Shown here: positions 54,502 through 63,480 of the stretch, in pieces
How the letters are laid out: each line of letters begins with the position of its first letter
How positions within the stretch are numbered: the first letter of the stretch is position 1
Source: DATMRS01 sp035566015
GTDB taxonomy: Bacteria; Pseudomonadota; Alphaproteobacteria; Sphingomonadales; Sphingomonadaceae
NCBI GenBank assembly: GCA_035566015.1
Contig: DATMRS010000022.1
Coordinates: 1 to 64,000, forward strand
Length of the DNA stretch: 64,000 nt
Direction: 5' to 3'
The notes under the pieces: generated by a model
Seen by the model: only the letters and a program-made list of their open reading frames with translations
Database searches by the model: none
Told to the model about the DNA's origin: nothing
Position numbers and translations under genes: made by a program

Positions 54502-55875
54502 ATGAGTGACCATTTCATCGTCGAGCTTCCGCCCGAGGCGTCGATCCCTCTGCCCGACGCGGAAGCGGCCGAGCGGCTCGCCATCTATAATGTCGACGGC
54601 ACGTTGTCCGCCGAACTCGGCTTCCTGTGGGAAAAGGCGCAGGACATCATTCTCGCCACTACCCGCGAATATTGGGCGCAGCTCGCCGATCTGCCCTATG
54701 CCGTCGAGTTCGAGGCGTATCGGATCAGCCCCGAACAACTGATGGCGCGCGTCGTCGATTATACGACGGCGAAGTTCACCCGGCCGCTCGATGCGGCGTG
54801 GGTCCATCATCTTTCGCTGCCGGGCCGCGAGGTGTTCGCGACGATGATTTCGGTGCCGGTCGTCGTCGACGGGCTGACGCGCAACGCGACCTTGCTCGTC
54901 CGGCGCATCCGCGAAGTCTATTCGGGCGATCCGGAGACGCTCAGCCGGCTGGCGAATACCGTCTATCGGCTGCTGTCGATCGAGTTGGAGATCATCCTCT
55001 CGCAGATCGCCGTCCTCGAACGCAGCGCCGCCGCACGCAAGCGCGCCGAGGCGAGCGAGCGTTTCCAGGACAGCATCGTCGCGATCCTGGAAGGAACGGT
55101 CGCCGATGCGCGCGCCTTGCAAGGCAAGACGGTGACGACGGCGGACGCGACGCGCGGCATGCTGGGCAAGACGTCCGAAGTGGCGGCGGCGGCCGAGCAA
55201 TCGGCGGTGGCGATGCGTGAGGCGGCACACACCGCGGCCGGGCTGATCCATGCGATCGAGGAGGTTCGCAGCGAAGTCGAGGTGGCGGCGCGGATCGGCA
55301 ATCGCGGGGCGGACCAATCGCGCGAGGCGGTCGAGATATCCGAGGCGCTGTCCGATCATGCCAAGGCGATCGAGTCGATCCTCAGCCTGATTCGCGACAT
55401 TGCCGGGCAGACCAATCTGCTGGCGCTCAACGCGACGATCGAGGCGGCGCGAGCAGGCGATGCCGGACGCGGCTTCGCGGTGGTGGCGCAGGAGGTGAAA
55501 AGCCTCGCCAGTCAGACCGCGCGGGCAACCGATGACATCGCCGCCAAGATTGCCGCGATCCAGGCCGCGGCGCGCCAGACGGTGGATGCCAACGGATCGA
55601 TTCGCGACACGGTGGTGGAAATTCAATCGGTTGCGCAGCGTATCCGCGACGCGATGGAAATGCAGGCGCAGACGGTGACGATGATTACCGCGGCGGTGGA
55701 CGAAACCGCGCTCGCGGCCGATTCGATGTCGAGCACGATTGCGTCGATCCGCACCGATACGGTGGCGGTGGCGGGCGATGTCGATCATCTTGAAGCGCGT
55801 TTCCGCGCGGTCGATGCGCAGCTTTCGAAGCTGCAACATTCGACGAGCGATTTCGTCTGCCAGATCAGCGGCTAG
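54502..55875 (+). CDS. Soluble methyl-accepting chemotaxis protein
   Basis: A 457-residue receptor without membrane helices. The C-terminal signalling hairpin (about 225-450) contains the conserved tip IAGQTNLLALNATIEAARAGDAGRGFAVVAQEVKSL in broken form here given by its ends and the NATIEAARAG core. The N-terminal ~175 residues are all helical, with EVYSGDPETLSRLANTVYRL, a layout like globin-coupled or protoglobin-like sensors, but no proximal His is obvious. It probably senses an internal signal such as redox state or oxygen. GGAGA precedes the ATG. Divergent from sdhC. Confidence 0.83.
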   Translation: MSDHFIVELPPEASIPLPDAEAAERLAIYNVDGTLSAELGFLWEKAQDIILATTREYWAQLADLPYAVEFEAYRISPEQLMARVVDYTTAKFTRPLDAAWVHHLSLPGREVFATMISVPVVVDGLTRNATLLVRRIREVYSGDPETLSRLANTVYRLLSIELEIILSQIAVLERSAAARKRAEASERFQDSIVAILEGTVADARALQGKTVTTADATRGMLGKTSEVAAAAEQSAVAMREAAHTAAGLIHAIEEVRSEVEVAARIGNRGADQSREAVEISEALSDHAKAIESILSLIRDIAGQTNLLALNATIEAARAGDAGRGFAVVAQEVKSLASQTARATDDIAAKIAAIQAAARQTVDANGSIRDTVVEIQSVAQRIRDAMEMQAQTVTMITAAVDETALAADSMSSTIASIRTDTVAVAGDVDHLEARFRAVDAQLSKLQHSTSDFVCQISG

Positions 55876-55918
55876 CAAGGGCCTTCCGTTCGCGTAGGCC
55901 GAAGCCTAATCGGGACGC

Positions 55919-56890
55919 ATGACGCACCCTTTTTCCGAGCCGCGCGGCGACGGCATCACCGGCTTCCCCTTTGACGCCCCCCGCGAGGGCAGTTGGAAGC
56001 TCAGCCTGCCCTGTACGCCGGCCGAGGCTGCTATGCTCGCGGGGGATATCAGCGTCCTGGCCACGCTAGATGAACCGCCCGTGCTGATGACGAGCGAGCC
56101 CGATCCGGCGCGACCCGACGAATGGCGGCTCGATGCCTATTTCGAAGCCGCGCCCGACGCGGCGCTGATCGCCGCCATTCGCGAACTGGTGCCGAGTGCG
56201 GCCGGCGTCGAGCCCGCGATCGAGCATATTCCCGAGCAGGACTGGGTCACGATCTCGCAGGCGGGGCTGGAGCCGATCCGCGCCGGCCGCTTCTACGTCC
56301 ACACTCCCGCACATGCCGACGGGCTGCCGGATGATGCCGTCATCTTCGCGATCGAGGCGGGGCGCGCCTTCGGCACCGGACATCATGAGACGACCACCGG
56401 CTGCCTGATGATGATCGACCGGCTGAAACGGCAGGGGCGGCGCTTCGCCGATATCGCCGATGTGGGCACCGGCACCGGCTTGCTCGCCTTCGCGGCGCGG
56501 GCCTGCTGGCCCGCAGCACGCGTCATCGCCTCCGACATCGATCCGGTGGCGATCGAGGTGACGGCGGAGAATGCGGCGGTGAACGGTCTGCGCATCGGCC
56601 GTGGCCCGGGCCGCGTCGAGCTCGTGACCGCCCCCGGCCTCGCCCATCCGCGCCTGAAAGCGCGCGCGCCCTACGATCTCCTGATCGCCAATATCCTCGC
56701 TGGGCCGCTGATCGAGTTGGCGCCGGTGCTGGCGGGGGCGCTTCTCCCCGGCGGCTCGCTGATCCTGGCGGGCCTGCTCGAATCGCAGGCCGCCCGCGTT
56801 GCCGCCGCCTATCGCCGGCAGCATATGCGCCTCGCCGACACGATCACCCAAGGCGACTGGCCGACGCTCAGAATGGTGAAGCGGGGTTAG
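55919..56890 (+). CDS. prmA: Ribosomal protein L11 methyltransferase
   Basis: A 323-residue SAM-dependent methyltransferase for L11. The C-terminal Rossmann domain shows motif I DVGTGTGLLAFAA, DIDPVAIEVTAENA and the catalytic-region LLIANILAGPL; GRAFGTGHHETT precedes it, as in the family. The N-terminal substrate-recognition domain is present. The spacer to the chemoreceptor stop is 43 bp, so readthrough is possible. A hairpin shared with clpA lies after its stop. Confidence 0.92.
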   Translation: MTHPFSEPRGDGITGFPFDAPREGSWKLSLPCTPAEAAMLAGDISVLATLDEPPVLMTSEPDPARPDEWRLDAYFEAAPDAALIAAIRELVPSAAGVEPAIEHIPEQDWVTISQAGLEPIRAGRFYVHTPAHADGLPDDAVIFAIEAGRAFGTGHHETTTGCLMMIDRLKRQGRRFADIADVGTGTGLLAFAARACWPAARVIASDIDPVAIEVTAENAAVNGLRIGRGPGRVELVTAPGLAHPRLKARAPYDLLIANILAGPLIELAPVLAGALLPGGSLILAGLLESQAARVAAAYRRQHMRLADTITQGDWPTLRMVKRG

Positions 56891-56900
56891 GGACGGTCAT

Positions 56901-56934
56901 AAAAAAGCCCTCTCCTGTCGTGAGGAGAGGGCTT
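56901..56934 (-). terminator. Rho-independent terminator of clpA
   Basis: A 12-bp stem AAGCCCTCTCCT (56905-56916) / AGGAGAGGGCTT (56923-56934) followed on the minus strand by a T run (56901-56906), 8 bp after the clpA stop. On the plus strand it may also end prmA transcripts, though without a T run. Confidence 0.88.
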
Positions 56935-56942
56935 CCGTTACG

Positions 56943-59258
56943 TCAGGCCTTCACCTTCGCTTTCGGCGGGGCCTTTTTCTTCTTGGCGCGGCGGGGCGGG
57001 GCAGGGACGATCTCGAAGGCCAGCGCACCGTCCTTCAATCGCACCTTCACCTCGCCGCCGTGGACGAGCTTGCCGAACAGCAGTTCCTCGGCCAGCGGTT
57101 GCTTGACCTTCTCCTGAATGAGCCGACCCATCGGCCGCGCGCCGTAGAGCTTGTCATAACCGCGTTCGGTGAGCCATGCCTTCGCCTCATCGTCCAGCGA
57201 GATATGAACCTCGCGGTCGGCAAGCTGGAGTTCGAGTTGGAGAATGAACTTCTCCACCACCCGCGCGACCACCTCGGTCGGCAGATAGCCGAAGGGGACG
57301 ATCGCATCGAGCCGGTTGCGGAACTCCGGCGTGAACATCCGTTTCACCGCTTCCTCATCCTCGCCCTCGCGGGTGACGTTGCCGAAGCCCAGCGCCTCGC
57401 GCGCCATGTCGGACGCGCCGGCATTGGTGGTCATGATAAGGATGACATTCCTGAAATCGACCGTCTTGCCGTGGTGATCGGTCAGCTTCCCATTATCCAT
57501 CACCTGCAACAGGATGTTGAACAGATCGGGATGCGCCTTCTCGATCTCGTCGAGCAGGAGCACCGAATGCGGATGCTGATCGACCGCGTCGGTCAGCAGC
57601 CCGCCCTGATCGTAGCCGACATAGCCCGGCGGCGCGCCGATCAGCCGGCTGACCGAATGGCGCTCCATATATTCGGACATGTCGAACCGCTGAAGCGGAA
57701 TGCCCATGATCGAGGCGAGCTGGCGCGCCACTTCGGTCTTGCCGACACCGGTGGGGCCGGTGAACAGATAGTTGCCGATCGGCTTGTCCGGCTCGCGCAG
57801 GCCCGCGCGGCTGAGCTTGATCGCGGAGGCGAGCTTTTCGATCGCCTGATCCTGCCCGAAGACAACGCGCTTCAGATCGGTTTCCAGCGTGGAAAGCGAC
57901 TTCTTGTCGTCCGACGACACCGATTTCGGCGGGATGCGCGCCATCGTCGCGATCACGGCCTCGATCTCCTTCGGCGTAATCACCTTCCGCCGCTTCGACG
58001 GCACGACCAGCATCTGCATCGCGCCCACCTCGTCGATCACGTCGATCGCCTTGTCGGGCAGCTTCCGATCGTTGATGTAGCGCGCCGACAGCTCCACGGC
58101 CGACTTGATCGCGTCGGGCGTGTAGCGGACGTTGTGATGCGCCTCGAACGCGGAGCGCAGCCCGGCGAGGATCTTGATCGTATCCTCGACGGTCGGCTCG
58201 TTCACGTCGATCTTCTGGAAGCGCCGGAGCAGCGCCCGATCCTTCTCGAAATGGTTGCGGAACTCCTTGTAGGTCGTCGATCCGATGCAACGGATCGTGC
58301 CGCCCGACAAAGCGGGCTTGAGCAGGTTCGACGCGTCCATCGCGCCGCCCGAGGTCGCGCCCGCGCCGATCACGGTGTGGATCTCGTCGATGAACAGGAT
58401 CGCGTGGGGCAGCTTTTCCAGCTCGGTGACGACCTGCTTCAGCCGCTCCTCGAAATCGCCGCGATAGCGCGTGCCGGCGAGCAGCGCGCCCATATCGAGC
58501 GAGTAGATGACGGCGGGCAGCAGCACGTCGGGCACCTGCTTTTCGACGATCTTGCGCGCCAGCCCCTCGGCGATCGCCGTCTTGCCGACGCCGGGATCGC
58601 CCACATAGAGCGGGTTGTTCTTCGAACGGCGGCAGAGAATCTGCACGGTGCGGTCCACCTCGGGGCCGCGCCCGATCAGCGGATCGACCTTGCCGTTCGC
58701 CGCCTTCTCGTTGAGGTTGACGCAGAACTGCTTGAGCGCGCTCTCGCCCTTCTTGCCGTCGGGCTTGCTGGCTTTTTCCTCTTCCGCCCCCTTCACGTCG
58801 CGCTGCTCCATGGGCTGGCCGGCCTTGCCGACACCATGACTGATGTAGCTTACCGCGTCGAGCCGGCTCATGTCCTGCTGCTGGAGGAAGAAGACGGCAT
58901 AGCTTTCCCGCTCGGAGAAGAGCGCGACGAGCACGTTGGCGCCTGTTACTTCCTCCCGGCCCGAGGACTGGACGTGCAGGATCGCGCGCTGCACCACGCG
59001 CTGGAAGCCGCTGGTGGGCGAGGGATCGGTGCTGCCCTCCACCTTCAGCGCGTCCAGTTCGGTGTCGAGATAGAGGGTTACGGCTTCCTTGAGCTCGCCA
59101 AGCTCCACCCCGCAGGCGACCATCACCTTCGAGGCATGCTCGTCGTCGACCAGCGCGAGCAGCAGATGCTCCAGCGTGGCATATTCGTGGCGGCGGTTCG
59201 ATGCCGCGGTAAGCGCATTGTGGAGAGTCTGTTCGAGCTCCCTGGCGAATGAGGGCAT
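56943..59258 (-). CDS. clpA: ATP-dependent Clp protease ATPase subunit ClpA
   Basis: A 771-residue Hsp100 unfoldase. Clp N-domain (about 1-145), first AAA+ module with GDPGVGKT and ILFIDEIHTV, second with GPTGVGKT and GAPPGYVGYDQGG, and the ClpP-contact loop in EALGFGNVTRE before FTPEFRNRLD. No coiled-coil middle domain, which separates it from ClpB. The C-terminus is a basic Lys/Ala/Pro tail. AAGGAG precedes the ATG, and a GCCCATGC-GGG-GCATGGGC hairpin lies in its leader (59273-59291). clpS, often adjacent, is not here. Confidence 0.96.
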   Translation of the reverse strand: MPSFARELEQTLHNALTAASNRRHEYATLEHLLLALVDDEHASKVMVACGVELGELKEAVTLYLDTELDALKVEGSTDPSPTSGFQRVVQRAILHVQSSGREEVTGANVLVALFSERESYAVFFLQQQDMSRLDAVSYISHGVGKAGQPMEQRDVKGAEEEKASKPDGKKGESALKQFCVNLNEKAANGKVDPLIGRGPEVDRTVQILCRRSKNNPLYVGDPGVGKTAIAEGLARKIVEKQVPDVLLPAVIYSLDMGALLAGTRYRGDFEERLKQVVTELEKLPHAILFIDEIHTVIGAGATSGGAMDASNLLKPALSGGTIRCIGSTTYKEFRNHFEKDRALLRRFQKIDVNEPTVEDTIKILAGLRSAFEAHHNVRYTPDAIKSAVELSARYINDRKLPDKAIDVIDEVGAMQMLVVPSKRRKVITPKEIEAVIATMARIPPKSVSSDDKKSLSTLETDLKRVVFGQDQAIEKLASAIKLSRAGLREPDKPIGNYLFTGPTGVGKTEVARQLASIMGIPLQRFDMSEYMERHSVSRLIGAPPGYVGYDQGGLLTDAVDQHPHSVLLLDEIEKAHPDLFNILLQVMDNGKLTDHHGKTVDFRNVILIMTTNAGASDMAREALGFGNVTREGEDEEAVKRMFTPEFRNRLDAIVPFGYLPTEVVARVVEKFILQLELQLADREVHISLDDEAKAWLTERGYDKLYGARPMGRLIQEKVKQPLAEELLFGKLVHGGEVKVRLKDGALAFEIVPAPPRRAKKKKAPPKAKVKA

Positions 59259-59384
59259 ATCATACTCCTTAGGCCCATGCGGGGCATGGGCGCTGTCCCG
59301 ATCTATGTCGTGATCCGCGCCCCTTTCATCAAGGATGGCCGCTTCCTTGGCGGGTCGAAGCCGTCTGGCGGGCTTTCTTTCCCT

Positions 59385-59582
59385 CTATCGCTTGAATAGC
59401 GCATCGGCGCTTGTCCGATGATTAACGGCGGCATCGATTTTCCGACGGGTGCGCGCGATCTCCGCCTCCAGCGCCGCAATCCGCCCATGAAGCTCTTCCA
59501 CCGAAAGGGGATCGAGATCCTGCCGGGCCAGCGCGACGAGGGGATCGCCCTCCCGCTTCGGAAAAACATCGTCCACGTCCAT
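59385..59582 (-). CDS. DUF1192 domain protein
   Basis: A 65-residue protein with the complete DUF1192 pattern: DDVFPKREGDPLVALARQDLDPLS, then a predicted helix (VEELHGRIAALEAEIARTRRK) and the terminal NHRTSADALFKR. A small alphaproteobacterial family usually next to a zinc-type quinone oxidoreductase, as here. It is divergent from that gene with 75 bp between starts. No biochemical role known. A much longer frame continues upstream but is only the complement of the oxidoreductase. Confidence 0.85.
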   Translation of the reverse strand: MDVDDVFPKREGDPLVALARQDLDPLSVEELHGRIAALEAEIARTRRKIDAAVNHRTSADALFKR

Positions 59583-59657
59583 GGCCGCAGCGTTGACCCA
59601 TGCGCCGTCCATGTCAATAAAACCCGCGCACAAAACACGACGGACAGGGGCTTCAGA

Positions 59658-60656
59658 ATGACGATATTGCCCGAGACGATGCGCGCCATCGACCCGGTGG
59701 AGGCGGGTGGCCCCGAGGTGCTTCGCCTTGTCGAGCGCCCCGTGCCCGCGCCGGGGCCGGGCGATTATCTCGTCCGCGTCGCCGCCGCGGGCGTGAACCG
59801 GCCCGACGTGATGCAGCGCAAGGGCCATTACCCGCCGCCGCCCGGCGCGCCGTCGATTCCCGGGCTGGAGATAGCGGGAACGATCGTCGCGGCAGGAGCG
59901 GGAGCCGATCCCGCGCAGGTGGGCCAGCCCGTCTGCGCGCTGGTGTCGGGCGGCGGCTATGCCGACTATTGCGTCGCGCCCGCCGGCCAATGCCTGTCCG
60001 TGCCCGCCACCCTGCCGCTGATCGAGGCGGCGGCGATGCCCGAGACTTTGTTCACCGTGTGGACCAATCTGTTCGAACGCGCCTATGCCGTGGAAGGCGA
60101 CACCGTTCTCGTCCATGGCGGCACCAGCGGCATCGGCACGATGGCGATCCGCCTCGGCAAGCTGTTCGGCCTCACCCTGATCGTCACCGCCGGCAGCGAC
60201 GAGAAATGCGCCGCCGCGCGGCGGATCGGCGCCGATCATGCGATCAACTACCGGACGAGCGACTTCGTCGAGGAGGTGAAGGCGATCACCGGCGCGCGCG
60301 GCGTGCAGGCGGTACTCGACATGGTCGGCGGCGATTATGTGCCGCGGAACATCGCCTGCCTCGCCGACGAGGGACGTCACGTCTCGATCGCGGTGCAGCG
60401 CGGATTGAAGGCGGAGGTGGATATCGGCGCGGTGATGCGCCGTCGGCTGACGCTGACCGGCTCGACGCTGCGGCCGCGCTCGAAAGAGTTCAAGACGCTG
60501 GTCGCCGAGGAACTGGCGCGCACCGTCTGGCCGCATGTCGCCGAGGGGAAGCTGCGGCCGGTGATCGACACGACCTTCCCGCTCGCCCGCGCCGCCGAAG
60601 CGCATGCGCGGATGGAGGCGGGCGGGCACGTCGGCAAGATCGTCCTCGAAATGTGA
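59658..60656 (+). CDS. NAD(P)H quinone oxidoreductase (QOR/PIG3-like)
   Basis: A 332-residue medium-chain reductase without zinc ligands. The GroES-like half (about 1-130, GVNRPDVMQRKGHYPPPPG) and the NADPH-binding half with VHGGTSGIGTMAIRLGKLFG are complete. It reduces quinones or related electrophiles. ATG 59658 gives the family N-terminus (MRAID), with AGGGG about 10 bases upstream; longer frames overlap the DUF1192 gene. Followed by a terminator. Confidence 0.9.
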   Translation: MTILPETMRAIDPVEAGGPEVLRLVERPVPAPGPGDYLVRVAAAGVNRPDVMQRKGHYPPPPGAPSIPGLEIAGTIVAAGAGADPAQVGQPVCALVSGGGYADYCVAPAGQCLSVPATLPLIEAAAMPETLFTVWTNLFERAYAVEGDTVLVHGGTSGIGTMAIRLGKLFGLTLIVTAGSDEKCAAARRIGADHAINYRTSDFVEEVKAITGARGVQAVLDMVGGDYVPRNIACLADEGRHVSIAVQRGLKAEVDIGAVMRRRLTLTGSTLRPRSKEFKTLVAEELARTVWPHVAEGKLRPVIDTTFPLARAAEAHARMEAGGHVGKIVLEM

Positions 60657-60714
60657 GGCGCGCATTCGCGCCTTGCCCTCGCCGGATGCGCGCATTACAT
60701 CGGAATCCTGCACA

Positions 60715-60747
60715 GGCCGCTCCGTGATGGGGCGGCCCTTATTGTTT
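60715..60747 (+). terminator. Terminator between the quinone oxidoreductase and trcR
   Basis: GGCCGCTCC (60715-60723) pairs with GGGGCGGCC (60729-60737; one G-T pair) around a 5-base loop, followed by CTTATTGTTT. It ends 14 bases before the trcR start, so it also lies in that gene's leader and could act as an attenuator. Confidence 0.7.
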
Positions 60748-60761
60748 CTGGAAGGACGCAC

Positions 60762-61451
60762 ATGGCCCAGCCGCTCATGCCCCACGCGACCGCGTCATGG
60801 CTGGTCGACAATACCGCGCTCAGCTTCGAGCAGATTGCCGGATTTTGCGGGCTGCACATCCTGGAGGTGCAGGCGATCGCCGACGACACCGCCGCCACCA
60901 AGCTTACGGGGCGCGATCCCGTGCGCGCGGGCGAACTCACCATGGCGGAGATCGAGAAGGGGCAGGCCGATCCCTCGCACCAACTCGTCATGCAGAAGGG
61001 GCCCGAGCAGGTGCGCCGCACCAAGGGGCCGCGCTATACGCCGGTGTCGAAGCGGCAGGACAAGCCCGACGGCATCGCCTGGATCATCCGCAACCATCCC
61101 GAGATTTCGGACGGGCAGATTTCCAACCTGATCGGCACGACGCGCACCACCATCGCCGCGATCCGCGACCGCACGCACTGGAACATCGCGAACATCGTGC
61201 CCAAAGACCCGGTGACGCTCGGCCTCTGTCCGCAGCGCGAGCTTGACGCGCTCGTCGCCAAGGCGGCGAAGGCGGCGGGCATCGAGGCGCCGACCGACAA
61301 CCGCCTCGAAGGCGACCGCGAAGCGCTGATCGAGGAGCTGCGCGCCGAGCGCGACACCGCCCAGCGCGACGCCGACACGGCCCATGACGAAGCCGCCGGC
61401 GAGATGGACCCGCGCGGCTTCGTCGATCCGTTCCGCAAGCCAGAGGCGTAG
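60762..61451 (+). CDS. trcR: Cell-cycle transcriptional regulator TrcR (DUF1013)
   Basis: A 229-residue protein conserved across alphaproteobacteria. The DUF1013 core is intact: ATASWLVDNTALSFEQIAGF, a winged-helix-like middle (IAWIIRNHPEISDGQISNLIGTT) and NIVPKDPVTLGLCPQRELD. TrcR associates with RNA polymerase and influences cell-cycle gene expression in Caulobacter. The C-terminal 50 residues are charged and probably disordered. GAAGGA precedes the ATG. A strong pointer to the alphaproteobacterial origin of the window. Confidence 0.93.
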   Translation: MAQPLMPHATASWLVDNTALSFEQIAGFCGLHILEVQAIADDTAATKLTGRDPVRAGELTMAEIEKGQADPSHQLVMQKGPEQVRRTKGPRYTPVSKRQDKPDGIAWIIRNHPEISDGQISNLIGTTRTTIAAIRDRTHWNIANIVPKDPVTLGLCPQRELDALVAKAAKAAGIEAPTDNRLEGDREALIEELRAERDTAQRDADTAHDEAAGEMDPRGFVDPFRKPEA

Positions 61452-61468
61452 GGGAAGGGAAACCTTCA

Positions 61469-61562
61469 CGTCATTCCGACGAAAGTCGGAATCCACGGAC
61501 GACGGCTCGCTCTATAGGGAAGCGAGCCGAGTCCATAGGCCCCGACTTTCGTCGGGGTGACG
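61469..61562 (-). repeat. 95-bp inverted-repeat element, copy C (inverted)
   Basis: The complement of this stretch begins CGTCACCCCGACGAAAGTCG and carries CTATGGACTCGGCTCGC and the matching right arm, aligning end to end with copies A and B. It is the most symmetric copy: the CGACGAAAGTCG / CGACTTTCGTCG arms are fully complementary. Confidence 0.78.
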
Positions 61563-61597
61563 CCCGGGTAGTACGAGAGGTTTCCTTCTTCTCTCGC

Positions 61598-61691
61598 CGT
61601 CATTCCCGCGCAGGCGGGAATCCATAGGCACAGCGTCTCGCCCTTTTTCCGATGGCAACGCATATGGATTCCCGCCTGCGCGGGAATGACG
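61598..61691. repeat. Second palindromic element in the trcR-ligase spacer
   Basis: Perfect outer arms CGTCATTCCCGCGCAGGCGG (61598-61617) with the complement at the right end, and ATCCATAG/CATATGGAT continuing inward. It shares its ends with copies A-C but has a different core, so it is a related subfamily. With copy C it fills most of the 305-bp gene-free spacer 61452-61756. Confidence 0.7.
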
Positions 61692-61756
61692 AACGGTGCG
61701 GGATAGCGAACCGCCCCCGATTGCTTCGTAATCGCGGGCGGCTTAGGCCTGCGTGC

Positions 61757-63448
61757 ATGACCGATACGAACCCGATCTGGCGAACCGATTACCGGCATCC
61801 CACGCAATGGGAGCAGTGCTTCGCGCCGCTCTCGCTTCCTGCGATGTTCGAGGCGAGCGCCGCGCGGGCGCCCGACGCGGTGCTCATCGATTTTCTCGGC
61901 CGCCGCTATAGCTATGCCGAGACGCTGGACGGCGCGCGGCGGGTGGCGGCGGGGCTTATCCGGCTGGGGATCGGCAAGGGCGATCGCGTCGGCCTCTATC
62001 TGCCCAACGTGCCCCATTATGTCGCCGCCTATTTCGGAGCGTTGATGACGGGAGCGATCGTCGTCAATTTCTCGCCGCTCTACACCGTCGACGAATTGCA
62101 TCACCAGGTCGAGGATTCGGGGACGAAGCTGCTCTTCACGCTCTCCGCCTCCGCGCTCCTGCCCAATGCGCTCGCGGTGATGGAGCGGGGCGGGATAGAG
62201 CATCTTGTCGTCGGCTCGATCGCCGGCGCGTTGCCGCCGGGCAAGTCGCTCTTCTACCGCCTGTTCAGGGGCAAGGAGATTACACCCCGGCCGCAGGACC
62301 CGCGCATTCTCGCTTTCTCGACGCTCATCTATAATGACGGGCTGTTCCCGCCGGTGCCGATCGATCCGGAGACGGACATTGCCCTCCTTCAATATACCGG
62401 CGGGACGACGGGGACGCCCAAGGGCGCGATGCTCACCCACCAGGCGCTGACCGCCAATGCGCGCCAGATCGCGGCGGTGGATGCGCGTTCGGGCGTGGAG
62501 GACCGGATCATCGGCGTCCTCCCGCTCTTCCACATTTTCGCCAACGCCGCCGTGCTCAATCGTACCGTCTTCGCCGGCGGCGAGATGGTGCTGCTGCCGC
62601 GTTTCGACGCCGGGCAGGTGCTCGCCGCCGTTCGCCGGACGAAGGCGAGTGCGCTGCCGGGCGTGCCGACCATGTATCAGGCGCTGCTCGATCACCCGGC
62701 GATCGGCAAGGCCGACCTCTCGTCGCTCCGCGTCTGCATATCGGGCGGCGCGCCGCTGCCGGCCGAGTTGAAGGAACGGTTCGAGACGGAGACGGGGGCG
62801 AAGCTGGTCGAAGGCTATGGCCTCACCGAAAGCGGCATCGCCAGCGTCAATCCTTATGACGGGGAGAATCGCACCGGCACGATCGGCCAGCCGCTTCCAG
62901 CCACCACGTTTCGCATCGTCGATCGCGACGATGCGACGCGGCCGGCGCCGGAGGGGGAGCCCGGCGAGATCGTCATCGCCGGCCCGCAGATCATGAAGGG
63001 CTATTGGAACCGGCCCGACAGCGACGCGAAGGTATTCGTGGAAGGGGGCCTGCGCACCGGCGATGTCGGACTGATCGACGAGCAGGGCTATATCCGTATC
63101 GTCGACCGGCTGAAGGACATGATCGCGGTGGGCGGCTTCAAGGTCTTTCCGAGCCAGGTGGAGGCGGTGCTCTATCGTCATCCCGCCGTGAAGGAAGCAC
63201 TTGTGATCGGCATCCCAGATTCCTATCGGGGGGAAAGCCCCAAGGCGTTCGTCACGCTGCGCGACGGCGAGAAGGCCGATGGAGAGGCGATCAGGGCCTG
63301 GCTCAATCCCCAGCTCGGCAAACATGAGCGCGTCGTCGCGGTCGAGATTCGCCTGAGCCTGCCCAAGACGCTGGTCGGCAAGCTCAGCCGCAAGGAATTG
63401 GTGGCGGAGGAGCGGGCGAAGGCGGCTGCCGCGACGACGCCGGCTTGA
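61757..63448 (+). CDS. Long-chain fatty acid-CoA ligase (AMP-forming)
   Basis: A 563-residue adenylating enzyme. P-loop YTGGTTGTPKGAMLTH, VEGYGLTESG, the GDVGLIDEQGYIRIVDRLKDMI hinge region and the C-terminal catalytic Lys context LPKTLVGKLSRKEL are all present. It activates fatty or aromatic acids to CoA thioesters. Length and the LPLFHIFA motif fit FadD-type enzymes. ATG 61757 starts the natural N-terminus; the longer frame runs back into the repeats. xseB follows with 32 bp, or with overlap if its TTG start is used. Confidence 0.93.
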   Translation: MTDTNPIWRTDYRHPTQWEQCFAPLSLPAMFEASAARAPDAVLIDFLGRRYSYAETLDGARRVAAGLIRLGIGKGDRVGLYLPNVPHYVAAYFGALMTGAIVVNFSPLYTVDELHHQVEDSGTKLLFTLSASALLPNALAVMERGGIEHLVVGSIAGALPPGKSLFYRLFRGKEITPRPQDPRILAFSTLIYNDGLFPPVPIDPETDIALLQYTGGTTGTPKGAMLTHQALTANARQIAAVDARSGVEDRIIGVLPLFHIFANAAVLNRTVFAGGEMVLLPRFDAGQVLAAVRRTKASALPGVPTMYQALLDHPAIGKADLSSLRVCISGGAPLPAELKERFETETGAKLVEGYGLTESGIASVNPYDGENRTGTIGQPLPATTFRIVDRDDATRPAPEGEPGEIVIAGPQIMKGYWNRPDSDAKVFVEGGLRTGDVGLIDEQGYIRIVDRLKDMIAVGGFKVFPSQVEAVLYRHPAVKEALVIGIPDSYRGESPKAFVTLRDGEKADGEAIRAWLNPQLGKHERVVAVEIRLSLPKTLVGKLSRKELVAEERAKAAAATTPA

Positions 63449-63480
63449 CCGGGCCCGCGCCGCCCGTCAAAAGCCCGGTC

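Noticed and set aside
59273..59291. GCCCATGC-GGG-GCATGGGC hairpin as a terminator between the DUF1192 gene and clpA
   Set aside because: It has no T run on the minus strand and lies in the short clpA leader; recorded only in the clpA entry.
61469..61691. CRISPR-like array in the trcR-ligase spacer
   Set aside because: There are only two related palindromes with different cores, no regular spacers and no cas genes.
61466..63325. A 619-codon minus-strand frame opposite the acyl-CoA ligase
   Set aside because: The ligase motifs are complete on the plus strand; this frame runs into the intergenic repeats and matches no family.
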